A stretch of DNA of 64,000 nucleotides, from positions 1-64,000 of the forward strand of contig JAILXU010000004.1 of assembly GCA_045430275.1 (NCBI GenBank). The letters are read 5' to 3'. Below the pieces are notes generated by a model. It was given only the letters and a program-made list of their open reading frames with translations, ran no database searches and was not told the DNA's origin. Position 1 is the stretch's first letter; the number at the start of each line of letters is the position of its first letter. Source of the stretch: Oceanobacter sp045430275. GTDB lineage: Bacteria; Pseudomonadota; Gammaproteobacteria; Pseudomonadales; Oceanobacteraceae. This document shows, in pieces, positions 1 through 8,860 of this stretch. Position numbers and translations under genes: made by a program.

Positions 1-46
1 CACTGGATTTTTTCGCAGCTGATCAGCTTTGGGAAGCCCTTAACTG

Positions 47-670
47 ATCGGCATTATGCCGATGGCGCTGCAAATCAAGATGCTGCGGGTGCTGGAAGAA
101 CGTGCGGTGGAACCGTTGGGGGGCAACCAGCAAATCCCGTTGAACATACGGGTGGTAGCTGCCACCAAGGTTGATCTCAAGGAACTGAGTGATCAGGGCG
201 GGTTTCGTCTCGATCTTTATTACCGCCTGAACGTGGTACAGGTGCATATTCCACCGCTGAAAGACCGGCGTGAAGACGTTCCCGTACTGTTTGAACACTT
301 TGTCTGGGTGGCGGCTAACCGATATGCCTCGGAAGTGCAGCCATTGACCGCAGCTCAGCGCCAGCATCTGCTGTCTCACGACTGGCCCGGCAATGTGCGG
401 GAACTGCGCAATCTGGCTGAGTGCTTTGTGCTCCTGGGCGGTGAGCGTGCTTTTGAGAATATGCTGCATGGCAAGGATGATGCCTCATCCCGCATTACTC
501 TGGCGGAGCAAGTCAGCCGCTACGAAGAAATGCTGTTGCGCGAAACCCTGACCCGGCATCAGGGCCGCCTGAAAGACGCTCAGGAAGAACTCGGGCTGGG
601 GCGCAAGACCCTGTACGAGAAAATGAAAAAGTACGAGCTGGATAAAAGCGCCTTCAAAGCGGTGGAGTGA
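47..670 (+). pseudogene. Sigma-54-dependent activator, DctD type, 5'-truncated
   Basis: This is the C-terminal part of a sigma-54 activator. Family-like sequence begins at about base 47, where the Walker B region would be (I-G-I-M-P-M-A-L-Q-I-K). It runs through the AAA+ lid (LYYRLNVVQVHIPPLKDRRED, then WPGNVRELRNLAE) and ends in a Fis-type helix-turn-helix (about the last 40 residues, GLGRKTLYEKMKKY). An in-frame TAA at 41-43 and unrelated sequence in 1-46 mean that the receiver domain, Walker A and the GAFTGA loop are missing. The fragment cannot contact sigma-54 as it stands. Its position upstream of sigma-54-controlled dctQM, and the domain type, suggest it was the DctD partner of this TRAP transporter. 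A contig-edge or rearrangement artefact is possible because the break lies at the window edge. Confidence 0.75.
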
Positions 671-775
671 TCATAAGTACCGTTTTTGAATGTGTTTAAC
701 CCCCCTTGATGCCGGACAGCAGCAAGCTGCTTCAGGTGTTTACAGATAAAAACAGACTTGTACAGAGTCTAATTT

Positions 776-811
776 AAGGTCTAAAATCAGCACTGATTTT
801 AGACCTTTTTT
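776..811. terminator. 15-bp perfect inverted repeat with T-run before the TA pair
   Basis: The arms AAGGTCTAAAATCAG (776-790) and CTGATTTTAGACCTT (793-807) are perfect complements around a 2-nt centre, followed by more T residues. As RNA it is an intrinsic terminator for the dctD fragment. Because it ends only about 10 bp before the antitoxin ATG it could also be the operator at which the toxin-antitoxin complex represses itself. The sequence alone does not separate these roles. Confidence 0.6.
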
Positions 812-821
812 GGTGTTCTGT

Positions 822-1073
822 ATGAGACAAGTTTTGGCTGATTGTTCAGCAAGTATCTCTGAGCTGAAAAAAAACCCGACAGCCTTGCTAAAGGAGGCTG
901 ATGGTTCGGCTATCGCAATTTTGAATCACAATAAACCGGCTGCTTATCTTGTGCCTGCAGAAACGTATGAATTTCTGATGGACATGTTGGATGACTATGA
1001 GCTGGCCAAGATTGTTGAAAGTCGTCGCGGTGATTTATCTGAGGCAGTAGAAGTCAGTATCGATGACTTATAA
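822..1073 (+). CDS. StbD/Phd-YefM-type antitoxin
   Basis: An 83-residue antitoxin of the Phd/YefM superfamily, StbD-like. The N-terminal DNA-binding part (ISELKKNPTALLKEADG, then IAILNHNKPAAYLVP) matches the family, and the acidic C-terminal tail (DDYELAKIVE... VEVSIDDL) is where such antitoxins wrap the toxin. I chose ATG 822 over TTG 810 because homologues begin M-R-Q-x-L-A-D-x-S and TTG 810 lies inside the hairpin. It overlaps the toxin gene by 11 bp (the toxin ATG is at 1063), the usual translational coupling. It probably represses its own promoter through the inverted repeat just upstream. Confidence 0.85.
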   Translation: MRQVLADCSASISELKKNPTALLKEADGSAIAILNHNKPAAYLVPAETYEFLMDMLDDYELAKIVESRRGDLSEAVEVSIDDL

Positions 1074-1350
1074 GCTCAAATTTTTGCCAGCAGCAAAAAA
1101 AGAGTGGAGCAAGCTGGCTCCGTCTATCCAGAACCAGTTCAAAAAGAAGCTCCGGGAGCGACTGGAAAATCCTCATGTACCGGCCTCCCGACTTCGCGGG
1201 TATGACTCTGTTTACAAAATCAAATTACGTACTGCCGGTTATCGCTTGGCGTATGAAGTCATTGACGAGGAAATCGTGGTGTACGTACTGACAGTTGGCA
1301 AGCGCAATAAAGACGAAGTGTATAAGAAGCTGGCATCAAGGTTCTCGTAA
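1063..1350 (+). CDS. RelE/StbE-type mRNA interferase toxin
   Basis: A 95-residue RelE-fold toxin. Family features are the start Y-K-L-K-F-L-P-A-A-K-K-E-W, the basic stretch FKKKLRERLENP, and the core strand region with R-L-R-G-Y, YKIKLRTAGYRLAYEV and a closing VLTVGKRNKDEVYKKL. RelE-type toxins cleave mRNA in the ribosomal A site and are neutralised by the upstream antitoxin. The length is normal for the family and the frame is intact. Two hairpin terminators follow directly (1357-1373 and 1400-1424), so the pair is a self-contained unit inserted between the dctD fragment and dctQM. Confidence 0.88.
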   Translation: MTYKLKFLPAAKKEWSKLAPSIQNQFKKKLRERLENPHVPASRLRGYDSVYKIKLRTAGYRLAYEVIDEEIVVYVLTVGKRNKDEVYKKLASRFS

Positions 1351-1356
1351 CAGCAC

Positions 1357-1424
1357 CCCACCGTAACGGTGGGTCTGTTTCCCCGCTTACTCCGAAATCA
1401 AGGGTGGTTATCCACCCTTTTTTT
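1357..1424 (+). terminator. Tandem hairpins ending the TA operon
   Basis: The first hairpin has stem CCCACCG/CGGTGGG with a TAA loop at 1357-1373, without a clean T-run. The second is a textbook intrinsic terminator: AAGGGTGG (1400-1407), loop TTAT, CCACCCTT (1412-1419), then TTTTT. They separate toxin transcription from dctQM. Confidence 0.8.
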
Positions 1425-1607
1425 ATGGGTGTTTGAAGCCCCTGATTCTGTCTCGGTTGTGCCTGTCGCGCTCTTGGTCTTGGTGGGGTTTAGACTTTCG
1501 TCGCACGTCTGTTTTGTTGGCAACCGCTCTTCCAAATTCCTGAAAACTCGCACGCTGTCTGGCCTGGCCATCGGTTAGTGTGGTTTTTCGTGGCAGATTC
1601 TTAGCTG

Positions 1608-1625
1608 CCGGATTCTGTGATCCGG
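1608..1625. promoter_or_regulatory. Candidate activator site (inverted repeat) upstream of dctQM
   Basis: The palindrome CCGGAT-N6-ATCCGG lies about 30 bp upstream of the -24 element of the dctQM promoter. Sigma-54 activators bind palindromic upstream sites, so this may be a DctD-type site. It is closer than usual (80-150 bp), so this is only a candidate. The rest of 1425-1607 shows nothing I recognise. Confidence 0.35.
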
Positions 1626-1651
1626 GTCGCATTCTCTCCTCTGGCCAAGAT

Positions 1652-1666
1652 TGGCACCTCGTTTGC
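1652..1666 (+). promoter_or_regulatory. Sigma-54 (RpoN) -24/-12 promoter of dctQM
   Basis: TGGCACCTCGTTTGC has the invariant GG (1653-1654) and GC (1665-1666) with exactly 10 bases between, and TGGCAC plus TTGC match the consensus. It lies about 62 bp before the dctQ start codon, pointing at it. This fits control of TRAP dicarboxylate transport by an RpoN-dependent DctB/DctD system. Confidence 0.85.
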
Positions 1667-1727
1667 TTTATCGCCTTTGATGCTGATTCAAACGGCTTTC
1701 GGGCCGATAAAAACAAGAGGAGAGCAG

Positions 1728-2270
1728 ATGATGAAATACGTCAATCGTCTGGAAGATATTCTGATCGGCCTGTTACTGGTCGGTGTGACCTTACTGGTGT
1801 TTGTCGAGGTGATCATGCGCTTCGGATTTAACACCGGTATTCATTGGGCGCAGGAAGCCACCCTGTTGATGTCCGCCTGGATGGTGCTGCTGGGAGCGGC
1901 CTGGGCGGTGCGTGAAAAATCTCATATCTGTGTGGAAGCTCTGCTTGAAAAGCTGTCTGCAAATGCGCGCAAGTGGATGGTGCTGTTCTCCATCGCGGTG
2001 GCGCTGGTGTATTGCGGCCTGTTCATCTCCAGCTCCTGGACGTATGTGTCCAAGCTCCATTTTATTGCCATTGAACTGGAAGACATTCCCATCCCGAAGT
2101 GGACGGTGGTGTCTGGCCTGTTGATTGGGTTCAGCCTGCTTGTGCTGCGTTTGCTGGAACTGGGCTGGCAGGTCTGGAAAGGCGAGGCCAATGGTTTTCA
2201 TGAACACCGTGAGTCTTTGTTGCACGACGAAGGCTGTGATAACGACGATTCCAACGGGGAGAAAGCATAA
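1728..2270 (+). CDS. dctQ: TRAP transporter small permease DctQ
   Basis: The small membrane subunit of a tripartite ATP-independent periplasmic (TRAP) C4-dicarboxylate transporter, 180 residues with four hydrophobic segments (IGLLLVGVTLLVFVEVIMRF near the N-terminus, then three more). The family pattern of an amphipathic N-terminus, WAQEATLLMSAWMVLLGAAWAVREKSHI and an acidic C-terminal tail is present. I chose the ATG at 1728 because AGGAG lies 6-10 bp upstream; the longer open frame from 1617 would run through the promoter. The stop overlaps the dctM start (TAATG), so Q and M are translationally coupled. The binding protein DctP is not in this operon but at 12.2-13.2 kb. Confidence 0.93.
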   Translation: MMKYVNRLEDILIGLLLVGVTLLVFVEVIMRFGFNTGIHWAQEATLLMSAWMVLLGAAWAVREKSHICVEALLEKLSANARKWMVLFSIAVALVYCGLFISSSWTYVSKLHFIAIELEDIPIPKWTVVSGLLIGFSLLVLRLLELGWQVWKGEANGFHEHRESLLHDEGCDNDDSNGEKA

Positions 2271-3658
2271 TGGCTGCTGCAACTTTATTCCTGCTCTTGT
2301 TTGTTTGTATGGCGCTGGGGCTGCCGATTGCGGTCGCACTGGGCTTTTCGTCCATGACGGCAATTTTGTTGTTCACCAATGACTCCATGGCGTCGGTGTC
2401 GCTGAAGTTGTTTGAAGCGGTTTCCGAGCATTACACCTTGCTGGCAATTCCATTTTTTATTCTGTCGTCGGCGTTTTTGTCATCCGGTGGTGTGGCGCGT
2501 CGTCTGATTGATTTCGCCACGGCGGCCATCGGCCATGTGCGTGGTGGTCTGGCGATGGCGTCGGTACTGGCGTGTATGCTGTTTGCGGCGGTGTCCGGTT
2601 CGTCTCCAGCGACGGTGGCGGCGGTGGGTTCCATCGTGTTGGCCGGTATGGTGCGGGCGGGGTATCCGTTGTCATTTGCGGCGGGTGCAATTTCTACAGC
2701 GGGCACGCTGGGGATTCTGATTCCGCCATCGATTGTGATGTTGGTGTATTCGGCAGCGACCGAAGTATCCGCCAGTCGTATGTTTATGGCCGGTTTTGTA
2801 CCGGGGATTCTGATTGGTCTGATTCTGATGATCACCATCTACATTGTGGCGCGTCGCAAGAATTTGCCTGCTGAGCCATTTGCGGGCTTTGGCACCATTG
2901 CCAAAACGGCTCTGAATGCTTCCGGTGGTTTGCTGCTGATTGTACTGGTGCTGGGTTCCATCTATGCCGGTCTGGCCAGCCCGACCGAAGCGGCGGCGGT
3001 GGCGGCTGTATATGGATTCCTGGTTGCGGTTTGGGGTTATCGTGATGTTGGCCCGCTGAAAGATCAGCCATGGCGCAAGGAAGGTGAAAACCCGCTGGCG
3101 GCTCTGGTGCGTAACCTGATTCTGCTGCCTGTGGGCATTGTGAAGTCGATTTATAACCCGGAAGTGGGTGGCATTGTGCGCGATGCGGCACGGGTCAGCA
3201 TCACGCTGCTGTTTATCATTGCCAACGCCATGCTGTTCGCGCATGTTCTGACGACTGAGCAGATTCCTCATGCACTGGCCAGCACGATTACAGAATGGGG
3301 CCTGCCGGTCTGGGGCTTCCTGATTGTGATGAACATCCTGCTGTTGCTGGCCGGTAACTTTATGGAGCCATCGGCGATTCTGTTGATCATGGCACCAATT
3401 CTGTTGCCCATCGCTTTGCAACTGGGTATCGACCCGATTCATCTGGGCATCATCATGGTGGTGAACATGGAGCTGGGGATGCTGACACCGCCGGTGGGGT
3501 TGAACCTCTTTGTGACGGCGGGTATCACTGGCAAGAGCATTGGCTGGGCGATCAAAGCCTGTCTGCCATGGCTGCTGTTGATGCTGGTGTGTCTGATCAT
3601 GATCACCTTTATTCCGGAAATCAGCCTCTGGTTGCCAAATTATCTGGATTCTTTGTAA
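2270..3658 (+). CDS. dctM: TRAP transporter large permease DctM
   Basis: The 12-TM large subunit that carries substrate with sodium. At 462 residues it has the family signature regions (GLPIAVALGFSSM; FAAVSGSSPATVAAVGSIVLAGM; PPSIVMLVYSAATEVSASRMFMAGFVPG; near the end GIDPIHLGIIMVVNMELGMLTPPVGLNLF). The length is slightly above the usual 425-430 because of a hydrophilic insert at about residues 255-300 (YRDVGPLKDQPWRKEGENPL), as in many gammaproteobacterial DctM proteins. It is translationally coupled to dctQ and followed by an intrinsic terminator at 3748. Together with DctP it imports succinate, fumarate or malate; the substrate is inferred from the family. Confidence 0.95.
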   Translation: MAAATLFLLLFVCMALGLPIAVALGFSSMTAILLFTNDSMASVSLKLFEAVSEHYTLLAIPFFILSSAFLSSGGVARRLIDFATAAIGHVRGGLAMASVLACMLFAAVSGSSPATVAAVGSIVLAGMVRAGYPLSFAAGAISTAGTLGILIPPSIVMLVYSAATEVSASRMFMAGFVPGILIGLILMITIYIVARRKNLPAEPFAGFGTIAKTALNASGGLLLIVLVLGSIYAGLASPTEAAAVAAVYGFLVAVWGYRDVGPLKDQPWRKEGENPLAALVRNLILLPVGIVKSIYNPEVGGIVRDAARVSITLLFIIANAMLFAHVLTTEQIPHALASTITEWGLPVWGFLIVMNILLLLAGNFMEPSAILLIMAPILLPIALQLGIDPIHLGIIMVVNMELGMLTPPVGLNLFVTAGITGKSIGWAIKACLPWLLLMLVCLIMITFIPEISLWLPNYLDSL

Positions 3659-3747
3659 GAAATGAATGCCATGGCCGACTGACTCGATGTTGGTCATGAG
3701 TTTCTGGCCCTTCAGTGGCTGTTTGTGGTTTTGATGTCACTGAACTT

Positions 3748-3773
3748 GCCCAGCCATTTGGCTGGGCTTTTTT
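3748..3773 (+). terminator. Intrinsic terminator of dctQM
   Basis: GCCCAGCC-ATTT-GGCTGGGC (3748-3767) followed by TTTTTT: an eight-bp GC-rich stem with a four-base loop. Confidence 0.88.
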
Positions 3774-3859
3774 ATGCCCGCTCTGTGAGTCAATCATCGT
3801 ACGGAGACAAAACCCGGTTGCTATGCTGATCAGGTATTTTGACAAGGGAGGTTGTTTAT

Positions 3860-4618
3860 ATGGCGAGGTATTGCTGTCCCCGGTGTGGTTCTCCGTTCTC
3901 TTTTTGGGCCGTTGTGATGACAGCGTGGCCGACACTGTTTCGATGTATACGGTGTCATCAGTCGGTGCGTTTGCATGGCATCCGAGGCTGGCTGGTGTTC
4001 TTTGTACTGGCGTTAGGTATTTTGCTGCTGGGCGGGTGGATGGTGTTTCAGCGCTATCCCTTATTTGATACGGCGGTGGCATTGTTGCTGCTGGGGATTG
4101 CAGCGGAGTGGGTGTATTTCAGGGTGCTGGTGTCTGGGTGGATTGACAGCTCATTATTGCCTGCCGCAGCGGTGCGTTATTCCGGGTTATTTCCTGCCCT
4201 TGACCAGAGCATGATTCGGCAACTGGAGATTCCGCTTCATTGGACGTTGGTAACGGATGAGCAGGGGCATCGCCTGTGTGCCCCGGATAATAATCAATGT
4301 CTGTATATTAAATATCGCCCCAGTGCTGCGCCAGGCATTGCAGAGGAATGGGTGGCTGAAACCCGGCGGTTGCTGCTGACGACTCTTTATAAGCCAACCG
4401 TCAATCACTTTACGGTGATGAACGAAACGTGTGATTTAGAAAAGAACAGCGTGTCGTTCACTCTGGACGGTTTTGACCAGACCATGGGATACCGTTTGGT
4501 GACGCAGCATCGGCAAATCCCCGGCGGCATGGTGTCTTTGGCTTTGCATCAGTTTTCATGCAGCAGTTACGAGGCGGCCTGTCAGCAGTCAGCCGTTCAT
4601 TTGCCATTGGGCCGTTAG
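3860..4618 (+). CDS. Zinc-ribbon membrane protein of unknown function
   Basis: A 252-residue protein I cannot assign to a named family. The N-terminus is a short zinc ribbon with CCPRCG and, about 20 residues on, CIRCH, the usual four-Cys arrangement. Two hydrophobic segments follow (about residues 45-65 and 72-90). The remaining 150 residues are soluble, probably on one side of the membrane, without a motif I recognise. I chose the ATG at 3860 because AGGGAGG lies eight bases upstream; TTG 3839 would put the ribosome site inside the gene. It stands alone between the dctQM terminator and the convergent DUF6351 gene. Confidence 0.7.
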   Translation: MARYCCPRCGSPFSFWAVVMTAWPTLFRCIRCHQSVRLHGIRGWLVFFVLALGILLLGGWMVFQRYPLFDTAVALLLLGIAAEWVYFRVLVSGWIDSSLLPAAAVRYSGLFPALDQSMIRQLEIPLHWTLVTDEQGHRLCAPDNNQCLYIKYRPSAAPGIAEEWVAETRRLLLTTLYKPTVNHFTVMNETCDLEKNSVSFTLDGFDQTMGYRLVTQHRQIPGGMVSLALHQFSCSSYEAACQQSAVHLPLGR

Positions 4619-4655
4619 TCGCTTGCGAGCGTAGGGCAATCGACAGTCTGTTGGA

Positions 4656-6947
4656 TTACAGGCTGTCACTGCTCGCATGGTGGTCAACAGACTGACGGAA
4701 AACCGGCTGTTCAGCCAGATCGTATTCTGGCAACTCCCCCGGATCGGCCAAGTCAGGTTTGGAGTAATCGCAGACACCTTCCGGAAATATACGCGCCAGC
4801 GTGTCCCGGTACGGTGTCATATCAACAGAAGCATAGAGGTCGGACGACAGCGCTTCGGCAATCGGCATACGGGCACACTGGAATGTCAGGCCGGAAATGC
4901 TGTCTCCAGCCACTTGCCGGGAGCCTTGATGAAAGGGCATGTTGCGAGTGCATTCTCCCTGTGGGCGTTGATTCCATTCTCCATCCCAGACCTGGTCCCC
5001 TTGAGCGATAACGTTGCCCGCCTGATCAAAGCAGGTATCGCTGGCGGCCAGTGGGCGGCTGTTGATCAGGTCGCCACTCTCTTTGGCTGTGGTTAGCCAG
5101 GCATCCATCAGGGTTACCGCATCAAACATCGGGTTATAGGGTTTGGAGGTGATCCAGAGAGGGTTAAGACGCAAGTCGCTGTCGGCATTAAGCAAGCGCT
5201 GACGAATGGAAAGCGCGGCCCAGGTATGGTGAATATTCTGCTCATGATCCAGATACATGCGCACGTCCATGATCGGAATATCCAGCTTGCCGAGGTATAC
5301 GTGTCCGGCCTGATAGGCGGCTCTGGCGGCTTTCAATGGGCCTGCACGGCGTGCTGCCACGGCCATCCGACTGCCGCTGTGAGTCATGTTGTGCTCGCCA
5401 TAGGGTGACAGCCGATACAGGCGGGAATCGCCACTCAGGTGCCAGAGTCGGGGGGCCGTCATCTGGTCGGATGGTTTCCAGGAACCGATGCGGGCATTCA
5501 GCTCCAGGAACTGTTTCGGGCTAATAGTACCTTGGGTCAGTGCTTGTAAACCGTACTGCACGCCGACGTTGCTCCAGGGTGACAGCGCGTGGCCTTTGTC
5601 ATTGGTGCCGTAAGTCATCTGGTTGTCTTGCCAATATGTCCAGTGTGACTGATGGCGTACCTGAGGATCAAACCGTTGCCACTGGCGATGAAATGCCGGG
5701 TTGTGGATCAGCGGCGGAGAACCTCGCCAGCCCACATTGCATTCGCTGCTGGGCGGTTGGGGTTGTGGCCATTCCAGCCGCAGCAGTGACGCGAGGTCAT
5801 TCAGCCACCACAGGCGCGGCGGTTTATACGCCTCTTCGGTTGCGGTGACACTGAGGCCAAGGACGGACTCTCGTATTTCCGGCGTACGCCAGAATTCTGG
5901 ATCAGTCGCCAGTTGATCGAAGTAATATTCCAGCAACTCGCAATCCAGCGCGTAGTGAACCTGGGTCACCATGTCCGGGTAAGCAATCAGGGCAATGCCA
6001 CCATCCAGCAAGCCGGGTGCATTCTGGGCCAGCAGATATTGCTGTAATCCGCCGCCTGAGCCTCCGAAACCAATGGTGAATTCAGGTTCGCCATAGCGGG
6101 CGGCAAACTGTGCCTTGACGCGTCGGGCGGTGTCTTCCTGCAAGGTGATATTAAAGGTGTTGTTAGTGTGGGTCGCGGTGGAATAGGCCACCGCGTAGCC
6201 TTCTTCCAGCAAGTGCCGGATATCACGCACCAGCCGATCCATGCGCAGACGGCCCTGCTGGAACCCCACATTGATGCCGCCATGGAAAAAGTAGATCAGG
6301 CGCTTGTTCCAGCGAGACAGGTCCGCGTGTGCCGGAGTATCTGTCTGGCTGACCGGCATCATGATGCTGTACAGATGACGATTGATGGTGCCAGATTCGG
6401 TGCGCACAAGCAGAGGAGCCTGATCGGTGGCGGCTGGGCGGTGTGAGTCGAGTGATGACGTAACATCCTGGCGGTGAGGCAGGCCACTGACTCCGGCAGG
6501 GTAGTAGTAATAGTGCAGCCGGGAGGGCAGCAGGCAATCTTTGCTGTAGCCAATGATGCGCTCTGTACGCTGGCCGTTATGCTCGGCAAACACCGGAATG
6601 CCCCAGCCAGACTGGTTGTCCACCAGCGGTTGTCCTAGTCCTGAGTCTTCAGTCTGACACAGAAAGGGGTATTGCAGCGGGCCTGCAAACAAAGGCTGGG
6701 CCGGGCCGGTTTGGCCAAAGGGAATGGGGTATTGAAAGGTGTCCTGGGGACGGCTGGTATAGCGGGGGTGTGGGCCAGAATAACTGGGTAAGTCGGGAAT
6801 CAGGCTGCCGGGTGGCGTAGCCATGACAGCTGGATAGTCGGAATCCAGTCCGGCCTGTTTTCTCAGATCCAGATAACGCTGATAGCCCATCCCTGTCAGG
6901 ACGATGGTGGTTGCCAACAGTCCTGAAATCAGTAGCCGTTTTTTCAT
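4656..6947 (-). CDS. DUF6351-like exported alpha/beta-hydrolase-type protein
   Basis: A 763-residue protein with an N-terminal signal anchor (MKKRLLISGLLATTIVLTGM). The mature part contains FLCQTEDSGLGQPLVDNQ, which I associate with DUF6351. A later block resembles an alpha/beta hydrolase: IYFFHGGINVGFQQG (oxyanion-type HGG), then FTIGFGGSGGGLQQYLLAQ, where the serine of G-x-G-G-S-G-G would be the nucleophile. The expected Asp and His of the triad cannot be fixed by eye. Function is unknown; an esterase- or hydroxybutyrate-oligomer-type hydrolase would fit. GAGGG lies about 7 bp before the start. It is transcribed alone, convergent with the zinc-ribbon gene. Confidence 0.75.
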   Translation of the reverse strand: MKKRLLISGLLATTIVLTGMGYQRYLDLRKQAGLDSDYPAVMATPPGSLIPDLPSYSGPHPRYTSRPQDTFQYPIPFGQTGPAQPLFAGPLQYPFLCQTEDSGLGQPLVDNQSGWGIPVFAEHNGQRTERIIGYSKDCLLPSRLHYYYYPAGVSGLPHRQDVTSSLDSHRPAATDQAPLLVRTESGTINRHLYSIMMPVSQTDTPAHADLSRWNKRLIYFFHGGINVGFQQGRLRMDRLVRDIRHLLEEGYAVAYSTATHTNNTFNITLQEDTARRVKAQFAARYGEPEFTIGFGGSGGGLQQYLLAQNAPGLLDGGIALIAYPDMVTQVHYALDCELLEYYFDQLATDPEFWRTPEIRESVLGLSVTATEEAYKPPRLWWLNDLASLLRLEWPQPQPPSSECNVGWRGSPPLIHNPAFHRQWQRFDPQVRHQSHWTYWQDNQMTYGTNDKGHALSPWSNVGVQYGLQALTQGTISPKQFLELNARIGSWKPSDQMTAPRLWHLSGDSRLYRLSPYGEHNMTHSGSRMAVAARRAGPLKAARAAYQAGHVYLGKLDIPIMDVRMYLDHEQNIHHTWAALSIRQRLLNADSDLRLNPLWITSKPYNPMFDAVTLMDAWLTTAKESGDLINSRPLAASDTCFDQAGNVIAQGDQVWDGEWNQRPQGECTRNMPFHQGSRQVAGDSISGLTFQCARMPIAEALSSDLYASVDMTPYRDTLARIFPEGVCDYSKPDLADPGELPEYDLAEQPVFRQSVDHHASSDSL

Positions 6948-7336
6948 TGCCAGCCCTCGCCGCGAGGAATGCGATCCTGAAAGTGGTACCGAGCCAGTAT
7001 TGATCAGTATAGCAACCGGAACACAGTACTCGGGTGGCCGTTTGCAGCGGAGCGTACAAATCGGCTGCTATTGCGAGAGTCTGTGCGTGTGTCCCTACTG
7101 TCCCGGAGATGTTGTCTGTGATCGGGTTAGAACCAGACAGGTGTCAGAAAGTTTAATGATGGCGGTAAAATCCATTCAACTTTGCCGAAAATGATCATCA
7201 ATCGATCAATGACATAGTAATGGATTTCTTGAGGATGAAAAAAGGGCCGTTAGTGTGAACGGTTGCGTGTTGTGGAAATCAGCAACGAAATGTGGCATTT
7301 CGTTGCTGGAGGTGATTCAGTTAATTACTGGCGGAA
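6948..7336. other. Non-coding interval with one long stem-loop
   Basis: There is no convincing gene between the start of the DUF6351 gene and the end of rimO, which both read leftward. The only clear structure is a perfect 11-bp stem AGCAACGAAAT/ATTTCGTTGCT with a 5-nt loop at 7281-7307, about 30 bp downstream of the rimO stop. It probably protects or ends the rimO transcript but lacks a U-run. The rest holds the promoter region of the DUF6351 gene, without a recognisable operator. Confidence 0.5.
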
Positions 7337-8710
7337 TCAGACCGGGCTGCCCCACAAGTCGTATTCGTCGGCGTGCTCAATCTCGATCTCAACAAAGTCA
7401 CCGGGCTGGCAGTCGAAGAACTCATTCAGATACACCATGCCATCAATGTTTGGCGCATCGGCAATCGAACGGGCGATAGAGCCTTCCTCATCCACTTCGT
7501 CGATCAGTACCGTCATGCGCTGGCCAATGCGGCGTTGCAGTTTTCGGGTGCTGATGGCCTGCTGGGTTTGCATAAAGCGCTCCCAGCGTTGCTGCTGAAT
7601 GTCTTCCGGCACGTGATCTGGCAGGTCGTTGGCCTTGGCACCGTCCACCGGGCTGTATTTGAAGCAGCCAACCCGATCCAGCTCGGCTTCTTCCAACCAG
7701 TCGAGCAGCATTTGGAAGTCTTCTTCCGTTTCGCCGGGGAAACCGACCACAAAGGTGGAGCGTAGCACCAGGTTCGGCACCTGCTCGCGCCAGTTCTTGA
7801 TCCGTTCCAGCGTGTTCTCAGCGTGGGCCGGGCGTTTCATCAGTTTCAGAACGCGCGGGCTGGCGTGCTGGAACGGGATGTCCAGATACGGCAGGATCTT
7901 GCCTTCGGCCATCAGCGGCATGATGTCATCGACACTGGGGTACGGGTACACATAATGCAGACGTACCCAGGCTCCCAGCTTGCTCAGTTCGTTGCACAGG
8001 TCATACAGGCGAGTCTTGACCGGCTTGCCGCCCCAGAAGCCGGTGCGGTATTTCAGATCGACACCGTAGGCCGACGTATCTTGTGAAATCACCAGCAGCT
8101 CTTTGGTGCCCGCATCAACCAGACGCTTGGCTTCGTCGAGCACATCGCCAATCGGACGGCTGACGTGCTTGCCGCGCATGGCTGGAATGATGCAGAAGGT
8201 GCAACTGTGGTTACAGCCTTCGGAAATTTTCAGATAGGAATAGTGGCGCGGTGTCAGCTTGACGCCTTGGGCGGGCACCAGATCGGTGAACGGATCGTGG
8301 CTTTTAACCGGCGGCACCCATTCGTGTACGGCCTCCATCACTTCTTCGTAGGCTTGTGGGCCAGTGATGGCGAGAATGTCGGGGTTTTGCTCCCGAATCA
8401 CTTCCGCGTCTTTGCCCTTGCCCATACAGCCAGTCACGATCACTTTGCCATTTTCGTTCATGGCTTCGTGAATGGCATCCAGTGATTCCTGTTTGGCAGC
8501 GTCGATAAAGCCACAGGTATTCACCACCACCACATCAGCATCCCGATAGGTGTTCACCACATCGTAATTGTCCATTTTCAACTGGGTCAGGATACGCTCG
8601 CTATCGACGAGCGCTTTTGGACAACCGAGGCTCACAAATCCGACCTTGCCGCTGCTGCCAGCGGTGGTGTCCAGTGAGATGGGTTGGCCTTGTTGTACGG
8701 AGTCGGACAT
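7337..8710 (-). CDS. rimO: Ribosomal protein S12 methylthiotransferase RimO
   Basis: A radical-SAM methylthiotransferase that adds a methylthio group to the conserved Asp of ribosomal protein S12. The 457 residues show the N-terminal MTTase domain (VGFVSLGCPKALVDSERIL, VVVNTCGFIDAAKQES, VTGCMGKG, with three Fe-S Cys), the radical-SAM cluster motif C-x3-C-x2-C in SEGCNHSCTFCIIPAMRG, and a C-terminal TRAM domain (RIGQRMTVLIDEV...). The start is at 8710: MSDSVQQ, with GAGG eight bases upstream. The open frame extends to 8872, but the extra 54 residues are unlike RimO. Length and motifs are normal. Confidence 0.97.
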   Translation of the reverse strand: MSDSVQQGQPISLDTTAGSSGKVGFVSLGCPKALVDSERILTQLKMDNYDVVNTYRDADVVVVNTCGFIDAAKQESLDAIHEAMNENGKVIVTGCMGKGKDAEVIREQNPDILAITGPQAYEEVMEAVHEWVPPVKSHDPFTDLVPAQGVKLTPRHYSYLKISEGCNHSCTFCIIPAMRGKHVSRPIGDVLDEAKRLVDAGTKELLVISQDTSAYGVDLKYRTGFWGGKPVKTRLYDLCNELSKLGAWVRLHYVYPYPSVDDIMPLMAEGKILPYLDIPFQHASPRVLKLMKRPAHAENTLERIKNWREQVPNLVLRSTFVVGFPGETEEDFQMLLDWLEEAELDRVGCFKYSPVDGAKANDLPDHVPEDIQQQRWERFMQTQQAISTRKLQRRIGQRMTVLIDEVDEEGSIARSIADAPNIDGMVYLNEFFDCQPGDFVEIEIEHADEYDLWGSPV

Positions 8711-8860
8711 GAGGGTGCCTCGGGAGGATAAAAACAAGCGCGGATTGTAATCAATCCCGCCGTCATCGTCATGTCGGATGCAGGTGATGCAGGTAAAGTC
8801 GGAGTGGGGTAGAGTGGCTCTGATGCAGCTATCCGTGTCATTGAACGAGGGGGGAAGACA

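Noticed and set aside
1..46. Possible continuation of the sigma-54 activator in another frame to the left
   Set aside because: None of the three frames gives the expected GAFTGA to Walker B sequence, so a break rather than a frameshift is likely.
7255..8485. Rightward open frames opposite rimO
   Set aside because: They are antisense shadows of rimO, which has complete radical-SAM motifs on the other strand.
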